From positions 1-36,172 of the forward strand of contig DAHWOV010000080.1 in the NCBI GenBank assembly GCA_027339205.1: a stretch of DNA of 36,172 nt, read 5' to 3'. Position numbers and translations under genes: made by a program. Of the stretch, positions 24,676-32,484 are shown piece by piece; position 1 is the first letter of the stretch, and the number at the start of each line of letters is the position of its first letter. The notes under the pieces were generated by a model that ran no database searches, was not told the origin of the DNA, and saw only the letters and a program-made list of their open reading frames with translations. The DNA comes from JAJYVT01 sp027339205. GTDB taxonomy: Bacteria; Actinomycetota; Acidimicrobiia; Acidimicrobiales; RAAP-2.

Positions 24676-24711
24676 GCTGCATCCCCGCGTTCCGCTGCAT
24701 CCCCGCGTTCC
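24676..24711. repeat. 18-bp tandem duplication
   Basis: GCTGCATCCCCGCGTTCC occurs twice head-to-tail (24676-24693, 24694-24711), bracketed by GCGCTCGCCCGC on both sides (about 24659-24670 and 24713-24724). It lies in the gap before the ferredoxin-NrfD gene. Confidence 0.85.
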
Positions 24712-24756
24712 GGCGCTCGCCCGCATTCCGCAGCAGGTCCGCGTAAGGAGCCCCTC

Positions 24757-26187
24757 TTGCGCTACGGCTTTGTCATCGACCAGCGGACCTGCATCGGCTG
24801 CCACGCGTGCACCGTGGCGTGCAAGACCGAGCACGAGGTCCCCGTCGGCCAGTTCCGCACGTGGGTGAAGTACATCGACAAGGGCGAATGGCCCCAGACG
24901 ACGAGAGCCTTCGGCGTCATGCGCTGCAACCACTGCACGGACGCGCCGTGCGTGGCGATCTGCCCCACCAAGGCGCTGTTTAAGCGGGAGGACGGGATCG
25001 TCGATTTCGACGCCGACCGGTGCATCGGCTGCAAGAGCTGCATGCAGGGCTGCCCTTACGACGCGATCTACATCGACGAGGACACCCGGACCGCGGCCAA
25101 GTGCAACTTCTGTGCGCACCGAGTCGACGACGGGTTGGAGCCCGCCTGCGTGGTCGTCTGCCCGACTCGTTCCATCTGGGTCGGCGACCTCGACGATCCG
25201 ACCAGCGGTATCGCGCAGCTCGTCTCGACCAGCCCCACGACGGTGCGCGCGCCGGAGCAGCGGACCGGTCCCAACGTGCTGTACCTCGGTGCTGACCCCG
25301 CCGTGCTCGACCCACTGGCCGCGCCGGTCGCAGACTCCTACCTTTGGGCCACGCCGGATCGCCAGCGAAGCCGTGCGGCCCACGACCTGGCGCCCGATCC
25401 GGCGTCCGACGCCCGCACCACGCTCAACACCGCCCATCCGCGACCGTGGGGGTGGCGGGTGACCACCTACCTGTGGACGAAGGGAGTCGGTGCCGGCGTG
25501 CTCGGCGTGACCGCCGGCGCGCTGGTGGCCGGGATGCCTGCCGAGGGGGTGCTGCGCGTGGCGGCCCCGGCGATCGGGGTCGGCTTCACCGCCGTGACCG
25601 GGGCCCTCCTCGTCTGGGACCTGAAGCGCCCTGCGCGCTTCTGGTACATCTTCGCCAAGGCGAACCCGCGTTCGTGGCTCTTCTGGGGCTCGGTGTGCAT
25701 GGCGCGCTACTCGGGGATCGCCGGGGGGTGGCTGGCCGCCGCGCTGGCCCGGTCCTTTGACTTGGTGGGCCCTGCGACCTTCGGGCGGCTGCTCTCGGTG
25801 GCTCGGTGGCCTGCGCTCCCGGCGGCGGCCGCTGCGGCCGGGTACACGGCGTTCCTCTTCGGGCAGGCCGAGGGTCGTGACCTCTGGCAGTCGAAGCTCC
25901 TCCTGCCCCATCTGCTCGTCCAGGCCGTCCAGGCCGGCTCGGGCGTGCTGCTCGCGCTCTCCGCCTGGTCCGGGCCCCAGAAGGTCACCACGATGCTGGC
26001 GCGTACCTTCGTCGCCGCGTCGGCCGCCAACCTGGCGGTCATCGCAGCGGAGTACGGGAGCCGCCATGAGACCGCACAGGCCCGCGCGGCGGCCCGCATC
26101 GTCACGAAGGGCCGGTACCGACGGCTCTTCTGGGGGGCGCAGTGGGGCTCACGGTGGCAGCCGCGGGCCTCACGCTCCCCGCGCTGA
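24757..26187 (+). CDS. PsrB-PsrC type fusion: four-cluster ferredoxin joined to NrfD membrane subunit (frameshifted near the end)
   Basis: Residues 1-~170 are a DmsB/PsrB/SoeB-like ferredoxin with four [4Fe-4S] motifs: TCIGCHACTVAC, CNHCTDAPCVAICP, CIGCKSCMQGCPYDA and CNFCAHRVDDG...CVVVCP. Residues ~225 onward are NrfD/PsrC/SoeC-like quinone-interacting helices. Fusion of the two subunits is unusual. The start is TTG with a good AAGGAG upstream. In the printed frame the protein ends at 26187 after a non-membrane tail, with only six helices. Moving by one base inside a run of six G (26132-26137) restores helices seven and eight, and ends at 26297. The catalytic molybdoenzyme gene follows directly. 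Context suggests sulfite (Soe-type) or another sulfur oxyanion chemistry. Confidence 0.88.
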   Translation: MRYGFVIDQRTCIGCHACTVACKTEHEVPVGQFRTWVKYIDKGEWPQTTRAFGVMRCNHCTDAPCVAICPTKALFKREDGIVDFDADRCIGCKSCMQGCPYDAIYIDEDTRTAAKCNFCAHRVDDGLEPACVVVCPTRSIWVGDLDDPTSGIAQLVSTSPTTVRAPEQRTGPNVLYLGADPAVLDPLAAPVADSYLWATPDRQRSRAAHDLAPDPASDARTTLNTAHPRPWGWRVTTYLWTKGVGAGVLGVTAGALVAGMPAEGVLRVAAPAIGVGFTAVTGALLVWDLKRPARFWYIFAKANPRSWLFWGSVCMARYSGIAGGWLAAALARSFDLVGPATFGRLLSVARWPALPAAAAAAGYTAFLFGQAEGRDLWQSKLLLPHLLVQAVQAGSGVLLALSAWSGPQKVTTMLARTFVAASAANLAVIAAEYGSRHETAQARAAARIVTKGRYRRLFWGAQWGSRWQPRASRSPR

Positions 26188-26297
26188 GGGGCAGGAAGCT
26201 TCGCCGTGCCGCCATCGGCGGACTGCTCGGCCAGGTGTCGTTGCTCTGCTACGAGTCGGTGTTCGTACGGGCCGGTCAGGACGTGCCGCTGTCGTGA
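26131..26297 (+). pseudogene. Out-of-frame C-terminus of the NrfD domain
   Basis: Read one base shifted after Trp459, this stretch gives GAVGLTVAAAGLTLPALRG, then LRRAAIGGLLGQVSLLCYES and FVRAGQDVPLS, with a TGA at 26295-26297. That is a normal final helix pair of NrfD proteins. One missing G in TGGGGGGC explains the break. The total restored length would be 513 residues. Either a sequencing/assembly indel, a true mutation, or programmed slippage on the G-run. Confidence 0.8.
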
Positions 26298-26314
26298 CCG
26301 AAGGAGCGCGTGCC

Positions 26315-29239
26315 GTGCCCAACCCCGAAGCTGGGCTCCCCGGGGCCCTCCCGGACCGCTCGGCCACCGGGCTCCCGGGCGCCCACCGGCACGAGCGGCT
26401 TGCCAGCTTCCCGCCGGTCGAGGAGTGGGACCGCCACGTCGAGCACGACCCCAAGGCGCATCCGAAGCGGGTCGCCCGCGAGTACACCCTGGTGCCGACG
26501 ACCTGCTTCAACTGTGAATCGGGCTGCGGGCTGCTCGCCTACGTCGACACCTCGGACCTGTCGATCAGGAAGCTCGAAGGCAACCCGGCGCATCCTGGAT
26601 CACGCGGGCGCAACTGCGCCAAGGGACCGGCCACCATCAACCAGCTCCACGACCCCGAGCGCATCCTCTACCCGCTCCGGCGCACCGGGGCGCGTGGTGC
26701 CGGCGCGTGGGAACGCGTCGGGTGGGACGAGGCGCTCGACGACATCGCGGCGCGGATCCGCCGCTCGATCGCAGAGGGCCGGCCCGAGGAGGTCATGTAC
26801 CACGTCGGGCGCCCAGGCGAGGACGGCTTCGCCGAGCGGTTCCTCCAGGCGTGGGGCGTCGACGGGCACAACAGCCACACCAACGTCTGCTCCTCAGGCG
26901 CCCGGTTCGGCACCACGCTGTGGACCGGCTACGACCGTCCGAGCCCCGATCACGCCAACGCCAAGGTCATCCTGCTGCTCTCCAGCCACCTCGAATCCGG
27001 CCACTACTTCAACCCGCACGCCCAGCGGATCATGGAGGGAAAGCTCGAGGGCGCCAAGCTGGTGGTGGTCGACCCGCGTCTCTCCAACACCGCAGCCCAC
27101 GCCGACCTGTGGCTCTCGCCGTGGCCCGGCAGCGAGGCGTACATCCTCCTCTCGGTGGCCTCGTACCTGTTGCGTACTGGGCAGGTCGATCGCAGCTACC
27201 TCCGGCGATGGTTCAACTGGTCCGACTACCTGGAGAACCTCCATCCCGACGCGCCGGTGACCTTCGAGGCGTTCATGGAGCTGCTCGAGGCCGACTATGC
27301 GCCGTACACCTTCGAGCGCGCCGCCGCCGAGGCCGACGTCGAGCTCGAGCGCATCGAGGAGCTCGCCCGCCTGGTGGCGACCTGTGAGCACCGCCTGTCG
27401 GCCCACGTCTGGCGGTCCGCGTGCGCCGGCAACCTGGGCGGCTGGCAGGTGGCGCGTGCGCTCTGGTTCGTCCTCGCCCTGACCGGTTCGATCGGTACCG
27501 TGGGGGGCACGAGCCCCAACGGCTGGGACAAGCTCATCCCCAAGGGCCCCTCCATGCCCGAGGCGCACGACCACTGGAACGAGCTCACCTGGCCGGCGAC
27601 ATACCCGCTTTCCACCAACGAGATGTCGATCCTCCTGCCGCACTTCCTCGAGGAGGGGCGCGGGCGCCTCGAGGTGTACTTCTCTCGGGTGTGGAACCCA
27701 ATCTGGACCGCCCCGGACGGGTTTTCCTGGCTCGAAGCGCTCTGTGACGAGCACAGGGTCGGCCTGCACGTCGCGCTCACCCCCACCTGGTCGGAGACGG
27801 CCGAGTTCGCCGACTACGTCCTGCCGATGGGCCACGCCGCCGAACGCCACGACACCGTCTCCTACGAGACCCACGCCGGCAAGTGGCTCAGCTTCCGCCA
27901 GCCGGTGCGCCGCGTCGCCATGGAACGCCTGGGCCGGTCGGTCACCGACACCCGTGAGGCCAACCCGGGCGAGGTCTGGGAGGAGAACGAATTCTGGTTC
28001 GAGCTCTCCTGGCGGATCGACCCCGACGGCGCGCTCGGGATACGGCGCCACTTCGAGTCCCCTTACCGCCCGGGCGAGAAGATCACCGTCGAGGAGTACT
28101 ACCGGTGGATCTTCGAGCACGAGGTGCCGGGGCTCCCGGAGAGAGCCGCTGCTGCCGGGCTCTCGCCGCTCCAGTTCATGCGCAAGTTCGGCGCCGTCGA
28201 GATCGGACCGCCTGCCTACCGGCTCGACGAGCGCACCCTCGGCGACGAGGAGCTCCAGGGGGCGACCGCCGACGAGCGGGGGGTCGTGCGGCGCCCCGTC
28301 GGTCCCGACGACGAGCCGCCGCTCATCGGCGAGGCCGGCTCTCTCGGCCTTCGCCATGACGACGGCACGGTGACGATGGGCTTCCCGACCCCGTCGCGCA
28401 AGCTCGAGGTGTACTCGACCACCTTGCGCGACTGGGGATGGCCAGAGCATGCGGCGCCCGGGGCCATCGAGTCCCACGTCTCCCGTCGGAAGGTGGACCT
28501 GGAGGCGGGGGAGCTGGTCCTGGTGCCGACCTTCCGTCTTCCGGTCCTCGTCCACACCCGATCGGGCAACGCCAAGTACCTCAACGAGCTCGCCAACACC
28601 CATCCGCTCTGGCTGCATCCCACCGATGCCGAGCGCCATCACGTCGAGAGCGGCGAATTGGTGCGGATACGGACCTCGATCGGCTACTTCGTGGTGCGGA
28701 CCTGGGTGACCGAAGGCATCCGGCCGGGCATCTGCGCGCTCAGCCACCACATGGGCCGCTGGCGTCTGCACGAAGGTGAGGGAAGCCGATGGGTGAGCGG
28801 CCAGGTCGAGCTCTCCCACCCCGACGGCGCCGAGACGTGGCTGCTCCGTTACCGAAGCCACGTCCAGCCGTTCCTCTCGGAGGATCCGGACTCCTCCCGC
28901 ATCTCTTGGGAGGACCCCGGCGTCCACCAGAACCTCGCCTTCCCAGTCCAGCCCGACCCGCTCTCGGGGATGCATTGCTGGTTGCAGAAGATCACCCTCG
29001 AGCCGTGCGAGCCCGGCGACCGGTACGGAGACGTCTACGCCGACCGGCGGCGCTCACGCGACGTCTACCGGGAGTGGCTCGCGATCACCCGCCCGGGACC
29101 CGGTCCCCGCGGGGAACGTCGTCCCGAGTTCCTCATGCGCCCCGTCAAGCCCAAGCGCAAGGCCTTCGACTCTCGACAGCCACACCGCGAACCCGCTCCT
29201 GCGAACGCGGAGCAAGGTGGCCGGACGCGACCTGGGTAG
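26315..29239 (+). CDS. Molybdopterin oxidoreductase, catalytic subunit (SoeA/PsrA-like)
   Basis: 974 residues, DMSO-reductase superfamily. The N-terminal [4Fe-4S] ligands are Cys64, Cys67, Cys71 (CFNCESGCG) and Cys101 (GRNCAKGPATINQ). The probable molybdenum ligand is Cys192 in HTNVCSSGARFG. The C-terminal domain has the molybdopterin-dinucleotide-binding fold (FRLPVLVHTRSGNAKYLNEL). There is no twin-arginine signal, so it should act in the cytosol, which fits Soe-type sulfite dehydrogenases better than periplasmic Psr/Phs enzymes. The GTG at 26315 has AAGGAG 8 bases ahead. Another in-frame GTG at 26294 overlaps the restored NrfD stop by four bases, so the genes are coupled. Substrate assignment is inference from the neighbours; other sulfur or arsenic substrates are possible. 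Confidence 0.9.
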   Translation: MPNPEAGLPGALPDRSATGLPGAHRHERLASFPPVEEWDRHVEHDPKAHPKRVAREYTLVPTTCFNCESGCGLLAYVDTSDLSIRKLEGNPAHPGSRGRNCAKGPATINQLHDPERILYPLRRTGARGAGAWERVGWDEALDDIAARIRRSIAEGRPEEVMYHVGRPGEDGFAERFLQAWGVDGHNSHTNVCSSGARFGTTLWTGYDRPSPDHANAKVILLLSSHLESGHYFNPHAQRIMEGKLEGAKLVVVDPRLSNTAAHADLWLSPWPGSEAYILLSVASYLLRTGQVDRSYLRRWFNWSDYLENLHPDAPVTFEAFMELLEADYAPYTFERAAAEADVELERIEELARLVATCEHRLSAHVWRSACAGNLGGWQVARALWFVLALTGSIGTVGGTSPNGWDKLIPKGPSMPEAHDHWNELTWPATYPLSTNEMSILLPHFLEEGRGRLEVYFSRVWNPIWTAPDGFSWLEALCDEHRVGLHVALTPTWSETAEFADYVLPMGHAAERHDTVSYETHAGKWLSFRQPVRRVAMERLGRSVTDTREANPGEVWEENEFWFELSWRIDPDGALGIRRHFESPYRPGEKITVEEYYRWIFEHEVPGLPERAAAAGLSPLQFMRKFGAVEIGPPAYRLDERTLGDEELQGATADERGVVRRPVGPDDEPPLIGEAGSLGLRHDDGTVTMGFPTPSRKLEVYSTTLRDWGWPEHAAPGAIESHVSRRKVDLEAGELVLVPTFRLPVLVHTRSGNAKYLNELANTHPLWLHPTDAERHHVESGELVRIRTSIGYFVVRTWVTEGIRPGICALSHHMGRWRLHEGEGSRWVSGQVELSHPDGAETWLLRYRSHVQPFLSEDPDSSRISWEDPGVHQNLAFPVQPDPLSGMHCWLQKITLEPCEPGDRYGDVYADRRRSRDVYREWLAITRPGPGPRGERRPEFLMRPVKPKRKAFDSRQPHREPAPANAEQGGRTRPG

Positions 29240-29267
29240 GCTCTCCCACGAAGCCGAAGGGGGATGT

Positions 29268-30146
29268 GTGACCCGCTCGATCAGCGTGCTGCTTGCGCAA
29301 TTGGACCCGCCGCCGCACGACGTCGGCGCAAACCTCGAAACCGCCTGCCGGCTCGTCGACAAGCATCCCGAGGCGTCCCTCGCCGTGTTCCCCGAGCTCT
29401 TCCTCCAGGCGTACGCGCCGAAGAACGTCGAGCCCATCGATGTCGACGCTGCCGAAGGACCGATCGCCGTGCTTCGAGCGTGCGCGCGACGCCGCGGCAC
29501 GGCGATCGTCGTGGGACTGGCGGAGATGACGGCCGCCGGCATGGCCAACACTGCACTCTGCGTGGACGAACGGGGGCAGATCGCCGCGCGCTACCGCAAG
29601 GTCCACCTGTTCGACGGTGAACGACGTGTGTTCCTTGCCGGGGACGAGTACGTCACCGCCGACATGTGCGGCATGACCGTGGCGCCACTCATCTGCTACG
29701 ACATCGAGTTTCCCGAGGCGCCGAGGGCGGTCGCCCACGCCGGCGCCCAGTTGCTCGTGACCATCGCCGCCAACATGGACCCCTACGCGGACGACCACGC
29801 ACTGTTCATCCGATGCCGAGCGCTCGAGAACGGCCTGCCGCACGTGTACGTCAATTGCGTGGGCGAGCGAGGCAACTTCCGGTTCTGCGGGGGCTCCGCC
29901 GTGATCGACGCATCGGGGCACGTCCTGGCCCAGCTCCCGGCATATGAGCCTGCGCTCGTCGTCGCCGAGGTGCCGACCGCAGAGCGTCGTACGCCGGACT
30001 ATCTCGCCGACCGACGTCCAGACGTCGCCGTCCGTACGCTCGCCCCTCTCCGAGAGGGGACCGAGCCGACGGAGCCAACCGGCCCAACCGAGCCCACCGA
30101 GCCGATGCTTCTTTCCGCCGCAGTGTCGAAGGCCCCCCGTCGGTGA
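29268..30146 (+). CDS. Carbon-nitrogen hydrolase (nitrilase superfamily)
   Basis: 292 residues. The Glu-Lys-Cys triad is visible as Glu43 (FPELFLQAY), Lys111 (YRKVHLF) and Cys143 (LICYDIEFPE). The family hydrolyses amides or nitriles with ammonia release. The last ~40 residues are dispensable-looking and include a Pro-Thr-Glu repeat (EPTEPTGPTEPTEP) absent from the core fold. It starts with GTG after AAGGGGG, 28 bases past the molybdoenzyme stop, so it is probably in the same transcript. The link to sulfur metabolism is unclear. The substrate cannot be told. Confidence 0.9.
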   Translation: MTRSISVLLAQLDPPPHDVGANLETACRLVDKHPEASLAVFPELFLQAYAPKNVEPIDVDAAEGPIAVLRACARRRGTAIVVGLAEMTAAGMANTALCVDERGQIAARYRKVHLFDGERRVFLAGDEYVTADMCGMTVAPLICYDIEFPEAPRAVAHAGAQLLVTIAANMDPYADDHALFIRCRALENGLPHVYVNCVGERGNFRFCGGSAVIDASGHVLAQLPAYEPALVVAEVPTAERRTPDYLADRRPDVAVRTLAPLREGTEPTEPTGPTEPTEPMLLSAAVSKAPRR

Positions 30147-30245
30147 GGTCGAACGCCCGCGCTGCCGGGTGACGGCACCGCAGCTCGTGCCTGGCACCCG
30201 GCCCGGCATCCGGCATTGCCCGACCAGGCGTCGCATGGTCTTGGA

Positions 30246-30273
30246 TCGCAGGTCGCAGGTCGCAGGTCGCAGG
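30246..30273. repeat. Heptanucleotide tandem repeat (TCGCAGG x4)
   Basis: Four perfect copies of TCGCAGG in the gap between two convergent genes. A simple-sequence tract where copy number could vary; not inside a reading frame that looks real. Confidence 0.85.
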
Positions 30274-30294
30274 TCGCGCACAGCGCCGGCGCGC

Positions 30295-30924
30295 TCAGGA
30301 TCGGGCTTCGGCCCGAATCCGTCGAAGCGTCTGGGCTGCCGCCGCCCGGTCACCGGGGCCTCCTCGCTCCTCGAGCCGCTCCACGACGGCCAGGCGGTGC
30401 GCCACGTCGACGTTGCCGCCGTACTTGAACTTGGCCCGGACCTCCTCCACTGCCAGACGCACGCCACGAATGGTCCGCAGTTGCGCCTGGTGTGCCAGCG
30501 CGGGGTCGGCCACGTCGACACCCGGTTGGATGCGCCGGAGCTGGAGCCGCAGGATGTCGGCGATCGCGTCGGGATCGTCCACGGTCGTCGCGGTGCCCGC
30601 CAGTTGGACCGCCCCGTAGTAGGTGGTGGGGATGCCGAGGCGCGGATCCTCGTCGCCGATCGCCTTCCATGTCGAGGGGATGAACGCCCAGTCGCCGGCG
30701 ACGCTCATGACCGCCCGTGGCTGCTCGTCCAGCGCCTCGAAGACGGGATTGCGGGCTACGAGGTGCAAGATGATCTCGTCAGCTTCCAAGACGAACTGGG
30801 TTGGCACCACGACGGGCAGGTCGCGATGGCGCCCGGAGGCGACGAGATGACCGAAGCCCTGAGCGGCGACGAACGTCCGCCACTCGTCGTCGTCGATGCC
30901 GGCATCAACCGGGGCGATGTACAT
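30295..30924 (-). CDS. PaiB-like FMN-binding family protein
   Basis: 209 residues, the usual length for the FMN-binding negative transcriptional regulator (PaiB) family. Evidence: N-terminal MYIAPVDAGIDDDEWRTFVA, the split-barrel core GHLVASGRHRDLPVVVPTQF and HLVARNPVFEAL, PRAVMSVAGDWAFIPSTWK, and the C-terminal RLQLRRIQPG. The fold is the pyridoxamine-phosphate-oxidase-type split barrel. The regulatory role is by family name only; these proteins may simply bind FMN. A GGGAGGG sits just before the ATG. It stands alone, convergent with the nitrilase gene. Confidence 0.85.
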   Translation of the reverse strand: MYIAPVDAGIDDDEWRTFVAAQGFGHLVASGRHRDLPVVVPTQFVLEADEIILHLVARNPVFEALDEQPRAVMSVAGDWAFIPSTWKAIGDEDPRLGIPTTYYGAVQLAGTATTVDDPDAIADILRLQLRRIQPGVDVADPALAHQAQLRTIRGVRLAVEEVRAKFKYGGNVDVAHRLAVVERLEERGGPGDRAAAAQTLRRIRAEARS

Positions 30925-31033
30925 GTCCCTCCCTTTCCCTTGAGCAGTGCGCGGGGCTGGAGCAGTGCCCGGGCAAGCAGCTGCCGAACAAGAGTCTGGA
31001 GCCCAACGCTGCAGCTCCGGCTGCAGACCGACC

Positions 31034-31060
31034 CCGGCCCCTTGGACCTGTAGGGGCCGG
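31034..31060 (-). terminator. Hairpin downstream of the AI-2E family gene
   Basis: CCGGCCCC (31034-31041) and GGGGCCGG (31053-31060) form a perfect 8-bp stem with an 11-base loop, starting about 28 bases past the permease stop on the minus strand. No T-run, as is common in high-GC genomes. Confidence 0.5.
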
Positions 31061-31087
31061 CCGTGTCACGCTCGGGTGGGCCTCCGA

Positions 31088-32398
31088 TCAGCGCTCTGTC
31101 TCCCGCTCGGCCAGCACCTCGGGCTCCACGAGCGCCTCGAGGATCTCTGGAGGTGCTTCGGCTGTGGGACCGCGCCGGAGCTCGCGGGCGATGACCTGGA
31201 GGGCGCCGCCGACCGGGATGGCGATGAGCGCCCCGACGAACGCGCCGAGGCCGGAGCCGATCTTGTCTCCGAGCGTGGCGCCGACCAGCACCGCCACGAG
31301 CACCCAGAGCGGGCTCAAGCGCACGGTCTTGCTCATGACCAATGGGTACAGCACGTGGTTCTCGATCTCCTGGTAGGCGAGGAAGACCACCAGCATCACC
31401 AACGCGGCACCAAAGGAGTGGAACGCCGCGATGAGGACTACCGGCACGCCGGCCAGCAAGCCTCCCACCAAAGGAAGGAAGTCCACGAGCCCAACCCACA
31501 GACCGAGCAGGAGGGGATAGGGCACGCCGAGCAAGGAGAGCGACACCGCGACCACAGCGCCGGCGACGATCGACGTAAGAAAGTCGCCGAGCATGTAGCC
31601 GGTGACCGAACTGGAAACCTGGCGGTAGACCTTGGCCACTCGCGCCGCGGTGGGCGGTGACATCCTGGCGAGCAGGGTGCGGCGCAGGTTCGGCCCTTCG
31701 AGCAGCAGGAAGAGCGTGAGGACCGCGACGGCTGCCAGGGCCACAAGAGTGGAGAGTGCCGTCGCGCCGACAGAGAATGCCTGCGCGGGTTTCAGGCTCT
31801 TCGTGATGTCCGAGGCGATCTTCGGCACGTTCCTCTTCACCCAGGACTCGAGGTGAAAGTGCTTCAAGAGGTGGCCGATCCGGCCGTGCCCCGCCTCGGC
31901 CTGGCGCACGAGCGCGGGGACCTCCTTGGCGAAGTGGGTGATGGCGCTGACCAGCGGTGCGGTGAAGGCTGCGACAACCCCGCCGACGGCCAGCACGCAG
32001 GCGACGAACACGATCACGGCGGCGAGCCCGTGACGGATCGGTCCGCGCTCGACGAGCCGGACTGCCGGCGTGAGGAGCAGTGCCAAGAAGAGCCCCATCA
32101 CGATGTAGAGGACCACGAAGCGCAGCACCACGAGGAGCCAGATCGCGAGCAGGTTGACGTCGAGCACGAGGAACGTCACGAGCACCGTCGTGAGGATCGT
32201 CGCCAGCGGCACCTCACGCCGGGCCGCGACCCGCCACATCCGGCCCCGGTAGGTATCGGCGCCTGCCTGGCCGGAGGGGTCGGGCGGTGGCGCAACGGCA
32301 CGCGCCGCCCCGCGCCGCGTCGCGCTTGCACGCGCGGTGCTCGCGACCGCCGGGTCCGGCTCGGTCCCGGTCGGAGGGCGCTCTTCGGCCGAGGTCAT
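31088..32398 (-). CDS. AI-2E family transporter (membrane permease)
   Basis: 436 residues from the ATG at 32398; an in-frame ATG at 32419 would add seven residues, and neither has a clear ribosome site. A ~55-residue polar leader is followed by about seven or eight hydrophobic segments. Family signatures include FVVLYIVMGLFLALLLTPAV, the central amphipathic segment ITHFAKEVPALV, LTLFLLLEGPNLRR, the GVPYPLLLGLWVGLVDFLPLVGG loop and YQEIENHVLYPLVMSKTVRLSPL. Members export signals or ions (YdgG/TqsA, sodium/proton antiporters), so autoinducer transport should not be assumed. A hairpin follows the stop. Confidence 0.9.
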   Translation of the reverse strand: MTSAEERPPTGTEPDPAVASTARASATRRGAARAVAPPPDPSGQAGADTYRGRMWRVAARREVPLATILTTVLVTFLVLDVNLLAIWLLVVLRFVVLYIVMGLFLALLLTPAVRLVERGPIRHGLAAVIVFVACVLAVGGVVAAFTAPLVSAITHFAKEVPALVRQAEAGHGRIGHLLKHFHLESWVKRNVPKIASDITKSLKPAQAFSVGATALSTLVALAAVAVLTLFLLLEGPNLRRTLLARMSPPTAARVAKVYRQVSSSVTGYMLGDFLTSIVAGAVVAVSLSLLGVPYPLLLGLWVGLVDFLPLVGGLLAGVPVVLIAAFHSFGAALVMLVVFLAYQEIENHVLYPLVMSKTVRLSPLWVLVAVLVGATLGDKIGSGLGAFVGALIAIPVGGALQVIARELRRGPTAEAPPEILEALVEPEVLAERETER

Positions 32399-32484
32399 CG
32401 CGCGCGCATGGTAGGGCACGCAGCGGCGGTACCGTTCAATCGCTCCCGTCCGGGTTCACAGTGGCGGCGTGAAGAGGTGGGGCT

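Noticed and set aside
25757..26314. An upstream extension of the molybdoenzyme frame
   Set aside because: The extension overlaps the NrfD domain and is Arg/Ser/Pro-rich. The GTG at 26315 has a good Shine-Dalgarno.
26315..26500. A twin-arginine signal on the molybdoenzyme
   Set aside because: The ~60 residues before the first Fe-S cysteine are polar, with no RR motif followed by a hydrophobic stretch.
30246..30273. TCGCAGG repeats as a possible CRISPR remnant
   Set aside because: The 7-bp units are contiguous without spacers, so it is a simple-sequence tract.
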